A model generated the notes under the pieces. The model searched no databases and was not told the origin of the DNA. It saw nothing but the letters and a program-made list of their open reading frames with translations. Source: Charina bottae (taxonomy: Eukaryota; Chordata; Lepidosauria; Squamata; Charinaidae). Taken from it: DNA of 64,000 nt. The stretch lies in the NCBI GenBank assembly GCA_023362775.1, contig JALMGJ010000019.1:208501-272500 (forward strand), given 5' to 3'. The translations under genes were made by a program, and so were the position numbers. This document shows positions 1-11,460 of this stretch, one piece after another (positions within the stretch are counted from its first letter, which is position 1; each line of letters begins with the position of its first letter).

Positions 1-314
1 TCCAGTCCTCCTTTGGATCAGGCCAGCCAACTGTGATCTGCCCCAGGAGTAAAGCTCATGTCCCAGTACAAAGTTAAATCCAGTAAGATGGATTTATTGC
101 AATAAGTTCAATAAATCTCTTATTAAATAATATGCAATAAGTTCAATAAATATGCAAAGTAGACCGAATGTAATAAATAAATATATCAAAGTCTTGCTCA
201 GATGCTGTTGTACTTCAGCTAAAGTGCTCCCCTGAATTGAAGCCACACAAGAGATATTTTAAATAATAGAATGAATTATAATCTAAACCAGGAAAAAACA
301 TTCCAAGCACGTAC

Positions 315-427
315 CTGAAGTGAGGTCACTGTAGAAAATTCCTTGAGCTTTCCTTCCTCATCTTTTAAATTGTATCCCTCGGGTTTCTTATCTCGCTCAG
401 TAATCTTCCACAATTTAATAGTTTTAT
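315..427 (-). CDS. PPP2R2C: PPP2R2C coding exon 4 (PP2A B55-gamma)
   Basis: Fourth coding exon of the B55-gamma regulatory subunit of protein phosphatase 2A, a WD40 beta-propeller protein that selects substrates for the PP2A core dimer. On the minus strand an AG acceptor after a T-rich tract (428-445) precedes ATAAAACTATT and the exon ends CTTCAG before GTACGT, giving 113 nt in phase 1 to 0. It encodes about residues 112-149. The segment [20 protein letters not shown] is the B55 family signature, and KDEEGKLKEFSTVTSLQ matches the gamma paralogue better than alpha, whose equivalent region differs. Joined to exon 3 the split codon restores Asp (TN-D-KTIKLW). The remaining propeller exons are not in the window. 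Family and paralogue assignment rest on recalled human sequence. Confidence 0.95.
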
Positions 428-429
428 CT

Positions 430-1199
430 TTAAAAAAAAAAAAGAAGCCATCGTAGTTATTAAAAGGAGTACATTAAACTTTTAATTTTATTACTTGTTT
501 TTAACATACAGTACTTATAAAACTTAGTTTTGATCTTACAAAAAGGGCCAAATGTGTGATTTATTTATTGCCTGTTTTTAAGGGATTTTTTAAAACTTTA
601 AAACCATTTTCTAGCATAAACCTTCATTAGCCATGGCTAGAAATAAATCTATAGAAATCTTAAATCTATGGGAATAACGGGGGGCTTTTTTTTTTTTTGC
701 ATTTTCAAAGACACCACTCATTACATTTTTCTCCCCCAAATATGTATATTCTGCTATGTAAAATAAATCTGGAAGTAATGGGCAATGCTAGTATAAAAGA
801 ATTCCCCTAGAAATTCCTCTGATCTGGGGATTTCACTCCAGAGATCTTGGTGCGGAATGAGCCTCAGGCAAAAGGGTTAGGGTACCTTCCACTGAGCATC
901 CTTCCCACCACGGAATCCATGTGGTCATTCCAGGAATCAGAAAAGGAGGGAGGCGGGAGGGAAGGGCACCGTCTGGGAGTGCGGGGGTCTTGAGTGAACG
1001 GAAGAGGTCCTTCAGCCATTTTGTACATTAAAACAAAATGTAATGCAATCCCCACCTGACCCAATATTATCTGGTGAAGTCTCCTGGGGTTTCGTTTAAT
1101 TCTTAGAGTAAAATGCCAGGTGGAAAAACTTTACAGGCAAAATGGGCTCTAGAACAAAGTGGGTGCTTGAGGATCTGCAAATCCATAAAGGGCACTATG
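430..1199. other. PPP2R2C intron 3, no recognised feature
   Basis: AT-rich intron sequence left of the first hAT copy. It contains a T11-12 run near 687 and nothing I can assign. Confidence 0.5.
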
Positions 1200-1207
1200 G
1201 ATTAGGG

Positions 1208-1455
1208 CAGGGCTTTCCAAAGTTTTCCCGCAACGACACACCAACCGCCGTTGGTGTGTCGCCGCGGGAAAACCCGGAAGTGCCGCCGTTGCAGCAGCGC
1301 GCAAAAACCTGGAAGCGCTGCTGCCGCTTTCGGTTTTTGCACGCCACCGTTGGTGTGTCGCCGCGGGAAAACCCGGAAGCGCTGATGATGATCAGCGCTT
1401 CCGGGTTGTGTGGCGAAACACTTTTGTGTTGCGACACACAGTTTGGAAAGCTCTG
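1208..1455. mobile_element. hAT (Buster-type) non-autonomous element with perfect TSD
   Basis: 248-bp element starting CAGGGCTTTCCAAAG and ending GTTTGGAAAGCTCTG. These ends are the same terminal inverted repeat as the long hAT at 8257-11781. It is flanked by a perfect 8-bp target duplication GATTAGGG (1200-1207 and 1456-1463) with central TA. The interior is GC-rich and carries a 33-bp perfect direct repeat (1248-1280 and 1347-1379) plus short inverted stretches around CGCTTCC. It has no coding capacity of its own. Confidence 0.9.
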
Positions 1456-1463
1456 GATTAGGG

Positions 1464-2599
1464 GATTGATTTTAGGGTCCAGAGAGCTACTGTGCTTTTT
1501 GAAACAGGATCTGGATCTTTGCCAAATAAAATTTTTAGGCTGGGGCTATGGGGAGGTTGAAAAATGGGGGGGGGGATTCTCAAGGCATTCAGAATATTTC
1601 AGGGGAGTCCATTGCAGTTTTAAGCGTCTGTGAATTATATTCTGTATCTTCTTTGTTGACATTTAAACAGAAATGAAGAAACCCTATCAGTGGGGGAAAG
1701 TGTCAACAACAGCCCCCCCCCCCCCCCGTTTTCCCCAGGGAATCTAAGACTGCTCTGCTCTGGGCGGTAGGGAGCAGCCAGAGGCTTCCTCCATCCCACC
1801 TCACGCCATGATGGATCGTAAATGGTACTGCATTGTAAGAGAGCGTTTCTCCTAACATCCACGGAGGACATGAAGGTTCAAAGGAATGTAGAGACGACCT
1901 TAGAAAGGGTGAACCATTAAGGGAGGAGAAATGCAACTCAGTCCTGGGAAAGTGTGAGAAAGTAACTCCAAATAATTCTCCCGCCTTGATTCTGTTTGGT
2001 AACAGACGGGGCGGAGGGAAACTCTGGCAGCCTTTCCAGATTCTGTCATTCTACCCAACGACAATAGGGAATCCATGCACTGCCTGTTTCCTGACCTGGC
2101 CTGGCCTACCTTGAAGGGCTGTCCCCAGGCGAGATCTTCCTGTTGCTGTTTCTTTAAAGGTGAAAACGGATAAAGAGAAGGCATTGCAAGTATCTTCAAA
2201 CATATAATGTCATTAATTTGCCCTTGGAGATGCAGCAAATCCCACGCTAACATGACAGCCTGGAATGGAGTTAAAATATGCTACAAAGCTTTCCAATCAC
2301 ATTAACATTCCCACATTTACAGTGGGAAATTCTTATTTCTCCTCCCTGTTATTGCACAGAAAGGGCCATTTGGGCTACTGAATTCCGTCCCCTGCTCAGT
2401 GCGGGAATCCAGGGCAGATGGCCGTGTAACCTCTTTCGGAACACGTCCGGGGAGGGGAGCTCAGTCCCCCTCAAGGTCGTGTATTTGGACCCCAAACTGC
2501 TGCTGCTGCTGCTGCCTGGCATTCAGCCAGAGTCCCTCTTCCGGATACTAGAACACGTCCTCAAGTCTTCTGCAGGCAGGAGGACATGGAGCGGCTCTT
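1464..2599. other. Intron 3, no recognised feature
   Basis: Contains a C-run at about 1712-1727 and a (CTG)5 tract near 2499. The open frames lack family motifs. I see nothing else I can assign. Confidence 0.5.
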
Positions 2600-3270
2600 T
2601 TCTCAACGTCTTTCAGGTACTTGATGAAGTCTGTCACATCCACACTTTAGCCTGCTCTTCCCAAGGCTAAAGCTTCCCAATTTCTCCAGTCTTTCTTCAT
2701 AGGATTTGGTGTCTAGTCCATCACCATTCTCACTGTCATTTGTCTCCAGCCTTTTTAAAATGTGGTGCCCAGAATTGGACACAATAAGTGAGGGCTCACA
2801 ATGCTTAGCGAAGAACTGTTCCCATTACATACACCCTGGAACTTCTACTTCCTCTAATTTGAAGCCATCCTTCTGTGATCTAGAATTCTAAAATTCCACC
2901 GCACACTTCTGGATCATATTCAGTTTGCATTAATAACTAAGTTAAGATTCTTTTTCTCATGCTGTTACCAGGCCAGGTATCCATCATTCTCTATTTATGT
3001 ACTTGATTTCTGTTTCCAACATGTATAACTTTGCGTTTGTCACGGTTGGATTTGGCCCATTTCTCTAACTTATCAAGATCATGTGGAATGTTATTCCTCT
3101 CTTCCATGGTCCAGGGTATCCTTCTGCACCATCTGCAAGATTGGGGATGCAGGCACGACTTTATATTGGCTCTACTCCAACCTAAGTGGGCAATTTCATT
3201 CAGTGAATGGGGGAGGGGAAATTGAGCCCTCAGGCACTTCAATATGGGGGATGGCACCCCCATATACCCT
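2600..3270 (-). mobile_element. CR1 LINE, 3' part of ORF2, decayed
   Basis: On the minus strand the sequence reads as the region after the reverse transcriptase of CR1: KLEKWAKSNRDKRKVIHVGN (usual form KLEKWA..NKMKFN..KCKVMHLG) followed further down by a degraded SYEERLEKLGSFSLGKSRLK block (usual form YEERLRELGLFSLEKRRLRG). Several stops and frame breaks make it a fossil. The right end meets the target duplication of the Penelope-like insertion at 3289. Confidence 0.75.
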
Positions 3271-3300
3271 CATGTGCTGATGATAAGCATATCCATCTAT

Positions 3301-4466
3301 GGAGTCCTTGGTGCTCTCTGAGCCTTGTTGTTTTTCTTGCAGACGTTTCATTGCCAGGCTAGGCAACATCTTCAGTGCGAAAAGGGAGTGGGACTTGCTC
3401 TCTGTTTATATACCCTGGCTTGTCCTGCCTGTGTTGGTGGGGGTGTTGTACTCTCCTTGGTAGTACTTTGATTGGGTTGTTGTTTGATGCTTGGTTGATT
3501 GACTGAGTTAATAGTTCCTTGATTAGGGTCTATTGTGCTGTTTGATTGCTCCTCTGCTGCTAATCTTGCTGTTAATCTTTGCCTGTCTTGTTGTTGATTG
3601 CTGGGAAAGAGGTATTCTGGTCTTCTGGCTTTTCTATTGTCTCTTATGAATGGTATCTAAATGTTGTTTACCTGTATGTGTCTATTGATGGCTGCTTTGT
3701 CTGAGTGCCAAGCTTCCAGGAATTCTCTAGCGTTTTTGGATTTGGCTTGGTTTAAGATGCTCACAGTTTCCCAGTTGAAAGTATGGTTAAGTCTGTCCAT
3801 GTGTTGTGAGATTAAGGAGTTTTCATCATGTCTTCTGACTGCTAGTTGGTGTTCATGGATGCGTTCTGCTAGTCTTCTGCCAGTCTGTCCTACATAGTGG
3901 CTGTTACAGTCCTTACACTGTATGTTGTAGATAACTCCTGTTTTTTCTTCTTGGGCTACTGGGTCTTTTTGGTGTACTTACGATGTTCTGAAGGGTTTTG
4001 GTTGGTTTGTGTGCTACGGTGATGCCGTGTGGTTATAACAGTCTATTAGTAGTTTCTGAGATGTTTCTGATGTATGGCAGTGTAATCCTTTTCATAGCTT
4101 CTTTTGGTTTTGCTGTGGTGGGTTGAGTGGTCAGGCACTCAAGATAGGCAAAGATTAACAGCAAGATTAGCAGCAGAGGAGCAATCAAACAACACAATAG
4201 ACCCTAATCAAGGAACTATTAACTCAGTCAATCAACCAAGCATCAAACAACAACCCAATCAAAGTACTACCAAGGAGAGTACAACACCCCCACCAACACA
4301 GGCAGGACAAGCCAGGGTATATAAACAGAGAGCAAGTCCCACTCCCTTTTCGCACTGAAGATGTTGCCTAGCCTGGCAATGAAACGTCTGCAAGAAAACA
4401 ACAAGGCTCAGAGAGCACCAAGGACTCCACAGTTCAACCCTGAGCTACAAATATTATCTTTGATTG
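3301..4466 (-). mobile_element. Penelope-like element, 3' part with GIY-YIG domain and inverted ends
   Basis: Flanked by a perfect 12-bp target duplication ATATCCATCTAT (3289-3300 and 4467-4478). About 290 bp at the left end (from 3301) is repeated in inverted orientation at the right end (to about 4430), a typical Penelope terminal arrangement. Between them the minus strand encodes a GIY-YIG endonuclease, GVIYNIQCKDCNSHYVGQTG then RRLAERIHEHQ (about 3570-3960), with the GIY and YIG equivalents visible as VIY and YVG. The reverse transcriptase is missing, so this is a 5'-truncated, dead copy. Hammerhead-like cores lie in both ends. Confidence 0.88.
4355..4388 (+). ncRNA. Hammerhead-ribozyme-like core in Penelope end
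   Basis: CTGAAGA (4355-4361), a hairpin with stem TTGCC/GGCAA (4364-4368 and 4375-4379), then GAAACGTC (4381-4388). This order matches the hammerhead core (CUGANGA, stem II, GAAA) known from Penelope-like elements. A mirror copy lies on the minus strand in the left end (about 3340-3380). A spare base between the core and stem II is unusual, so activity is unproven. Confidence 0.5.
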
Positions 4467-4549
4467 ATATCCATCTATCCTAAGACTAACAGAGATATGG
4501 TGGAAGTCTTGTCCTGGTGCCTGAAGATGTAAAAATATGGATGGGAGGA

Positions 4550-4890
4550 AAAGGTTGAGATTCAATCCAAACAAGATGGTATGACTGATGATTCAGAAGC
4601 CAGCTAATTCAGGACAGTTTCAACTTTAGTTCTGGTTGGAGTTGTGCTGTCCAAGAAGGAGCTTATCTGTAATCTGAGGTCCTTCTGGAGTCATGACTCT
4701 TGCCAGATTAGCAAGTGGTAACTGTTGCTAGGAAGACCTTTGCCCAGTTTTCATGGGTGGACCAGTTACAGTCCTTCCTGGGGCAGGAGGCACTGGTGAC
4801 AATCACTCATGACATTGTCCCCTCACAGCCAGATTACTGTAACTTGCTCTAAATAGGACTGCCCTTGAAGATGAAGATCATTCAGTGGCC
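4550..4890 (+). mobile_element. L2 LINE fragment, left part
   Basis: Degenerate plus-strand reading resembling the L2 ORF2 C-terminal half (segment around 'cagattactgtaacttgct', the usual LDYCNAL block). It continues after the LTR-like insertion at 4891-5366. Confidence 0.5.
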
Positions 4891-5366
4891 TGTTAGAACA
4901 AGGGGATGGAGCAGAGCTTAACGTAGTATAAGCTCGTGCACAGAAAGAGAATATTATTTAAGAACAGAGCCAGTGAGCATGTTAGAGAGATCCAGGTCCT
5001 TAATCTTATACTTTTAGCCCACCCAAGCATAAAGAATCACACGCTTAGACATAGTAGGTTCAAAAAGTAAGTACAAAAGAGTTCTTACGTTTATTGGTCC
5101 AGTTACCTAGACCCCTGGCCCCATGTTGCTGCCAGGGCTGCGTGGAGAAAAGGGGCTTGAGGCCTAGGCATGGCCTCTCGATCGAAGGAGCTCAGGCACA
5201 TGCATCCTACTCCTCCGGTGAAGAAATCAGAGAGATGACTATGAAGGGAGGAGGAGGAATTGGGAGTGGCAGCAAAACAACTTCCTCAAAGACACAAGAG
5301 AATTGCATCCTGGGATGAACTCATCTACATGCAAATGAGGCATGTTGATTTGCTGAATTTCCAACA
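4891..5366 (-). mobile_element. LTR-like repeat, family A
   Basis: Minus-strand unit starting TGTTGGAAATTC and ending GTTCTAACA (TGTT/AACA inverted termini). It has an AATAAA poly(A) signal in 'ggaccaataaacgtaagaac' and the same order of blocks as copies at 14805-15280 and 54181-54645. No coding region. The flanks do not show a clear short target duplication. It splits an L2 copy. Confidence 0.5.
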
Positions 5367-5379
5367 GAAGACACGTGGA

Positions 5380-5935
5380 GACCACAGCTGATGCATGGTC
5401 TGTGAATCCATGGCCATAGGCTTATGGGAGTGGTCTGATATCCCACATAATATCTGTATGACAGGAATGGCATTGGCTGCCAGTTTGTTTCTGGGTGCAA
5501 TTCAAGGTGCTGGTAATAAGTATAAGGGGTCTGGGTATCTATAAGGCCTTTTGCTCCTAGTAGAATCTGCCTCCGCTGAGTGTGCTGGTAGAGAGTACTT
5601 GCTAAGAGTCTGTACTCAGGAGAGGACTTGGGGGCAAGCTTTGTCTGCTAGAAGATCCTTCTGGTGGAACCAGTTATTCTGAACAGAATTCTTATTTTTC
5701 ACATTCAGAAAGTTGTTGAAAACCTTGCTGTTTAAGTGGGCATCTGGAGACAGGATGAAGTAAGGAGGAACCTAGGAATGCACTTCACTGCTTATTGTAG
5801 TTCATAGTTTACAATTTGTTGAAAGTTTCATTATGGTTTAATTGACATTTATATTATTTAATATTTTGTAATCTGCTTAGATTCACCCTACTGAAGTGGC
5901 ACAAAAGTCCTTGTAAAAAATAAATCAATAGAAAT
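5380..5935 (+). mobile_element. L2 LINE fragment, C-terminus and 3' UTR
   Basis: Contains a LPVCFWVQFKVLV-like reading near 5480-5520, the usual HWLPV..R..FKVL block of L2 ORF2, and ends in 'aaaaaataaatcaat'. It continues the copy interrupted at 4891. Confidence 0.6.
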
Positions 5936-7044
5936 TCTGATCATGGGTGGCCAGCTAACACTCACTGATGTAAGTTTGAGAAAGAGGTACTTGAACGGTT
6001 CCAGGCTTCCCAAGAGGGGCAGTGGAGACCGACCTCCAGCAGAAGAGTTGCGTTGGGAAACATTCTGCTGGGTTCAGAAATCACGTTGCCAACTTCTTGT
6101 CTCTGCGGAGAACCTTTTGGCAATGCACGTGTCTTCCCTCCTAAGATAAGGTCTCTCCTCCTCCGAGTCCCAGAAATGGGCGGTGAAGCCTTAGCCTTGG
6201 CCGTGTAGCTCTTCGCTACTCTCTAGCACGGGGGACGACGTCAGAGAGGGGGAGCTTTCGCTGCCTTTTGCCGCCCAGCAGAAGTCTTGTCTGGAGGTTA
6301 ATGAGGGAAGATCATCGGCTGCCTCTGGCGAGACGCCAGCGATAGCAGAGGGGGTGTTTTCTGGAACAAGCTTTCGCCTGTGCTGAAGGAGGCCCGGGGA
6401 AGCGTTTTCGGGCCAGAGGGGACACTTCCCGTTTTGGCCTAATTTAGGCAGCAAACACATCGTGGGAGCTGGCAGGGATGGGGTTTTCTGGCTTTGGGGG
6501 TGTTGCCTGATTTCAGGAGGGCTGGGTGGGCAGGCAGGGCAACCCCCTTTCCACTTAGGAACCCCAGAACCCCTCCCTCCCTCCCTTTTGTTTAAAGTGC
6601 TGGGCTGGGCAGGGGAGATGGCCTCTGGAGTTCATGGGAACGGGGAGGAGAGGATTCTTCCCCAAGAATCCAAAGGACCTTTGGAAAACGAAGGGCTGCA
6701 AGCTGAGAATCCTGAAGAATGCCCTGTCCTGCCGGGGCGCTTGTATCACTGCTGCTAACCGGGGGGGGGGGGCTTCCTGGCCACAGGGCAGGCCGGACGT
6801 CTTGGGAAAGCTGGTGGGAACTCGAGATCGCCCGAGCCTGAAATCCTAATTGGGGACCAACTCTTACCCCGAACCAGACCAGCGTAAATGTCAACAGAGA
6901 AATAATCATGACCCGTCTAATCCACTCTATCCATGTACATTCGAAAAGACAGAAGCATACGTTCAAAATGGAGGTAGCGCATCCAATAATGTCAGCGAAG
7001 ATCTACCTGCCAGAGTATTAGCAGTATTAATCCTAGAGTTTTAC
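5936..7044. other. Intron 3 next to exon 3, no recognised feature
   Basis: Moderately GC-rich DNA with a G10 run near 6762. Overlapping short frames on both strands show no domain. It looks like ordinary intron. Confidence 0.5.
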
Positions 7045-7210
7045 CATTTGTTGACAGGAGAGAGTGGGCTGCATTCTGCTGTGGCAACCATTTTATCTTG
7101 TTTATTTTTTCTTCTATTTCCAAACTCTTCAAATAGTCAAATTCGGGTTCATGGCTCTGGAAGGTGCTGTAAACATTGTACTCGCCTTGGCAGTAAGGCG
7201 CGTTTTTGCT
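7045..7210 (-). CDS. PPP2R2C: PPP2R2C coding exon 3
   Basis: 166-nt exon bounded by TTTACAG before it and GTAAAAC after it (minus strand), phase 0 to 1. It encodes 55 residues plus one base: [20 protein letters not shown], then [20 protein letters not shown], then [32 protein letters not shown] is invariant in B55 subunits. KNAP and the QQNAAHSLL form indicate gamma rather than alpha, which carries QKNAAQFLL. Relative to human gamma, Tyr-Cys replaces His-Ser after KNAP, and Asn replaces Asp before VYSTF. Intron 2 separates it from exon 2 by about 12.6 kb and intron 3 from exon 4 by about 6.6 kb, both packed with transposons. Confidence 0.97.
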
Positions 7211-8248
7211 CTGTAAATAACAAAACACGGCATCAGGGCTTATCTCTGCCTCCCAGCTGGGCTGGGGCAAAGCCAGCGTGTGGACCGAGTGCCCAGGCAG
7301 GCATGCGGAGGAGAGCGGCTCCTCGGTGCCCCCCCACACACACACACACACGGCTCCAGGCCTCAACCGGAGGCCCCGCTGGCTTGGGGCAGGTCTGCGC
7401 CCCCCAGGGAAGCTTTCAGGGCTGCCCCACCCCCATGCGTCTTTTGGGAACCCCGGGCCGGCTCAGGGGAGGTGGCACCCCGCGCAGACTCTGACTGGCC
7501 GAGCTGCAGAAACGTCACCACAGAGGGACATTTCCTGCTAGGGTTGAAAGGGCTGCTCCTGGCTAGCACGGCCGGCTGCTGCAGGGAAACCTTCTGGAGT
7601 TTAGAATACACATATCCAAAAGCAAACTGCTCAGTGAGGGACGGAAAGGGGTTACTGGCGCCTGAAAAACACATGACCGTGCTCAGGAATCGCTTCTAAA
7701 ATAGCAAGTTGCAACTGGGAACGAAACCTGTTCATGTGAAAGTGAAGTTAGAATGTACACAAATAGGAAACTTATACTTCCAAATGCACACCATGCTTTT
7801 ATTTCTAGTACGAAAGGAAATATATTAAAAATAAAAGTGCCACTTAATTTTTTAAGACCCTGATCCTCTGGAGAAGACATGATACGGACTGCATGGGAGT
7901 GAGATTTAGCCAGTCAAGGAAGAATATTAAGGGGAAACACTCACCTGTTGAGGCCAAGAATAAGTAACGGGGTGGGGTGGGGTGGGGGGGACAGGTGGGG
8001 GTCTCTGCTCACGACTGTGACTGCAGGCCATCTCCCAAGCTGACACGCATGGCTGAGATCTCCCCATTTTATACCTGGTTGTTGGGAAGGCTCCCCAAGA
8101 GATCTCACGCCTGGCACGGCAATGCAGCAGGGCTACTCAGCTCTTCCTTCCCTTGGAGGCCTGTTGCACCGACGAGCGCATAACTTCCAGTTGGCATGAC
8201 AGAGCTCACAGACTTTCTTGCATAAATCTGGTCGTCGTACCTGCAAGA
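7211..8248. other. Intron 2, microsatellite only
   Basis: Contains a (CA)n tract at about 7335-7352 and a GGGGT-rich run at 7970-7990. No gene or repeat family is recognised. Confidence 0.5.
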
Positions 8249-8399
8249 CTCTAGACCAGAGCTTTCCAAACTGTGTGTTGCGACACGTTAGTGTGTCGGC
8301 TGCAGTGTGTAGGTGTGTCACGCAGTCGAGGGATCATAGAGGTACAGCGCATGCTTATTTTTGCGCCGTTGGCTTCTAACCGTCAACGGCACGAAAATG

Positions 8400-9235
8400 C
8401 AGGAGATAAAAGGCGCCGAAATACAGAGCGAGTTGCCGGAGACAACCGCTCCTGCTCTCAGTCGCCGACTTCCAGCTTCGCAAACCACACCCATATCCCT
8501 GCCGTGTTTGAAGACCCCCTTCAGCCTTGCTTGGACACCTCTCCAGAATCCCTGCTCCTGCCTCCACCAAACCCCAGGACATCTCCTGCTGCCGAGTTTC
8601 CTCCTACCTCCTTCGCTGAGCCGCCACCGCCCTCCGATCCCGACCCTGCCGCTGCGTCGCCATCCTTCAAAGATCCCCGCCTTGCTGCCCCGCCGACATC
8701 CTCCAAGGACTCCCGCTATCCCGCCGCTTCGCTCCTGAACATCGCTCCTTGATCCGTCGCCACAACTTCTGCGTCCGAGAACTCCCGTCTTGCCGTCGCA
8801 CCGTTTCCGGATCCAACATCCTGCCTTGCCTCCGAGGAATCTTGTCTTGCTGCTGCCTTTAGACCGCGGTCCTTGCCCCGTCACTGCACCGTCTCAGGAC
8901 CCTGCTCCATGCCCTGTCACCGCCCCGCCTCATGTTTCCTGCTCTTGCCTCGCTGCTGCGCCGCTCCTAGAAACCGTTTCTGGCTGTACCACCGCGCTGC
9001 TGTGTTGTGATGATGCCTTGCCGGTTCACCATGCCGCTTCCTGCCATCGCCGTTACTCCGTTGCCGTGCCCGTTCCTGTTGCCACATTACTGTCTTGGAG
9101 CTAAACCTCGTGTGCCTGAATTCATCCCATGTAGAAAGACATTGTAATTTTGCTTGCTTGATTCTCGTTGCCTTCGCTGAGTTGTGTGTGCCTTTCTACT
9201 GTAAATAAAGATCTTAGTAGGCAATCTTGTGTCGG
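8400..9235 (+). other. GC-rich block inside the hAT left arm
   Basis: About 700 bp of C-rich DNA with irregular CCTGC/CCGCC-type repetition, giving proline/alanine/serine-rich frames (for example 8273-8752). It is followed by an AATAAAG signal at about 9203 and GT-rich sequence. Composition differs sharply from the AT-rich transposase region. It could be an inserted LTR-like unit or a repeat-prone internal region; I could not find flanking duplications. Confidence 0.4.
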
Positions 9236-9546
9236 TCCGTCAAACAGGACACAGTGACGTGTTCGAGAAATTCCATGGGTCCAGTTTTTTGATAGAACAC
9301 CGTCTCGACTGCCGCTCGATCACTGCTTGACAAAATTCGTTCAATGTGGAAAGTTACGCGCAGCCGCTCAACGAAAAGCCACCTAGTCTGCACTATCTGT
9401 AGGTGTGTGCAACACGGGATTGTTCTCTCACTTCATCACTGGAGTGGAGTGCTGGTGCTGTTATTTTCATGTTTAGTTACTGTTAAAACTTTATAATAAA
9501 TTCGCACAGATTTATTCATTAAATTGCAGTTCAAATAACCTCTAAA

Positions 9547-11460
9547 ATGGATAAGTTTCTAATTAAGAAAAGAAAAGCTGGTGAAGATGACGTTTGCGAT
9601 GAACAAAATGTAGCGGCTATAGAGGAAAGTACGGAAGAATCAACTGTTGAACTTTGTTGTATTAGTACGTAAGAAGTATAAAGGAAAAATTTCCAAGCCT
9701 CGTTTATACAGTAAAGATTATATGAAACTGGGGTTCACATTTTCTGGTAATGAAAACAATCCTTGTCCCGAGTGTTTAGTTTGTGGGGATATACTTACAA
9801 ATGAAAGTATGGTACCAAACAAATTAAAGCGCCATTTTACCTCAAAACACAGTCATTTGTCAGGAAAACCAGTACAATACTTTACTGAGCTTTCAAAATC
9901 TATAAAGAAGCAGTCTGCGTAATTCACAAAGAGAATGAAGACATCAGAGAAAGCTCAAAAGGCAAGTTACTTGGTTGCTCAAATAATTGCCCGAAACAAG
10001 GACCCACACACTATTGCCGAAACCACCATAAAGGAATCTTGCTGTGCTATTGTTCGATCAATGTTTGGGCCCGAATTGAGATAGAAGTTAATAAAATCCC
10101 TTTGGCAGATAACACGATTGGAAGACGTATTCAAGACATGTCTGATGACATTAAGCTGCAAATGAAGGATATTTTTCAAGACGATAATATGATCTTTACA
10201 TTGCAATTAGATGAATCAAGAGATGTCAGTGCGTTAGCACAATTATTGGTTTTTATACGTTTCATTCATACTGACAGAATTATTGAGCAATTCTTGTGTT
10301 GTCTAGAACTTCCAATGAGAACTAGAGGTGAAGATATATTTAAAACTTTAGATTGTTTCATGAAGGAAAATAATTTGCAATGGTTAAATTGTGTAGGAAT
10401 ATACACAGATGGCGCACGCTCAATGGTTGGTTCAACAAAAGGTTTTATAGCTTTAGCAAAGAAAGAGAATGAAAATATTATAATTACTCATTGCTTTTTA
10501 CATCGCGAAGCACTAGTCGCACAAACCATTGGAAATGAATTAAGAAAAGTTATGGACAAAGTGGTTCAAATGGTCAATTACATTAAAAGTAGACCTCTTA
10601 AGTCAAGATTATTTGCTTATATTTGTGAAGAAATGGGGGCAAGGTTTAAAAAGCTTCTACTATAAACAGAGATTCGTTGGCTCTCAAGAGGTCGAGTGCT
10701 TTGTCGTGTATATGAATTGAGGGAAATGATCCTTAAACTTTTTGAGGAAAATCAGCAAAATGAATTCTGCGATCTAATTCAAAACAAACTTTGGTGCACA
10801 AAATTGGCATATCTTGCTGACATATTTGAACATTTGAATAAAATAAACACCACTATGCAAGGAAAAGGAGAAAATATCTTAACAGCGGTAGATAAAATTT
10901 GTGCTATGAGAGACAAAATAGCATTTGGAAATGGAAAGTGAAAGAAGGAAATTTTGAAATGTTTTCCAAAACTGCTGAGTGCGAGCTAAAATGTGATATC
11001 AGCTCACTAATTGTTGACCATTTAATATTGCTCGGAGAGAAACTTCATCGTTACTTCCCAAATGTTGAAGTCCAAGACTATGATTGGATCAGAAATCCAT
11101 TTCTTTCAACTGCAACGAGGAACTTTTCATTTATTGAAGAAGAAGAATTAGCTAAAATAAAAAATGATTGAAGTCTGTTAATGATGTATGAAGAGGGTGA
11201 CTTAGACAGCTTTTGGATTCGCGTTTCAAAAATGCATCCAAACATAGGTAAAAACACGTTAAAAATTGGCTGTTGTCTTCGACAATACGTTAAAAATTCT
11301 TCTGCAGTTGTGAAGTATCCTTTTCAACAATGACAAACTTAAAGACACTGAAACGTGGAAGCTTAAAAATGCTTGATGACGAAATGCAAGTGCCTTTATC
11401 TAATATTCCACCAAATATTCAAAAGCTGTGTTCATCCCATCAACCTCATACATCTCATTA
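9547..11460 (+). pseudogene. hAT transposase pseudogene (Buster/ZBED5-like)
   Basis: Begins MDKFLIKKRKAGEDDV at 9547, is frameshifted near 9660, then has a BED zinc finger CPECLVCGDILTNE with KLKRHFTSKHSH (about 9765-9860). After a stop at about 9920 come the hAT catalytic domain (LQLDESRDVSALAQLLVFIR, the DE(T/S)xDxS block at about 10201; IYTDGARSMVGSTKGF, the GxxTDGAxxM block at about 10400; CFLHREAL at 10490), then IRWLSRGRVLCRVYELRE after another stop at 10663. The C-terminal dimerisation segment VPLSNIPPNIQKLCSSHQPH ends near 11460. At least four stops or frame breaks make it non-functional. The family resembles domesticated ZBED5, FAM200 and SCAND3 proteins, but the inverted repeats show this is a transposon copy. 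Confidence 0.88.

Noticed and set aside
8273..8884. Long frames on both strands (159 and 188 codons) in the hAT left arm
   Set aside because: Low-complexity proline/serine or glycine/arginine text from a C-rich block; no start context or domain.
10039..10665. 208-codon transposase-like frame as a domesticated host gene (ZBED type)
   Set aside because: It is one piece of a frameshifted transposase between intact hAT inverted repeats, with stops on both sides.
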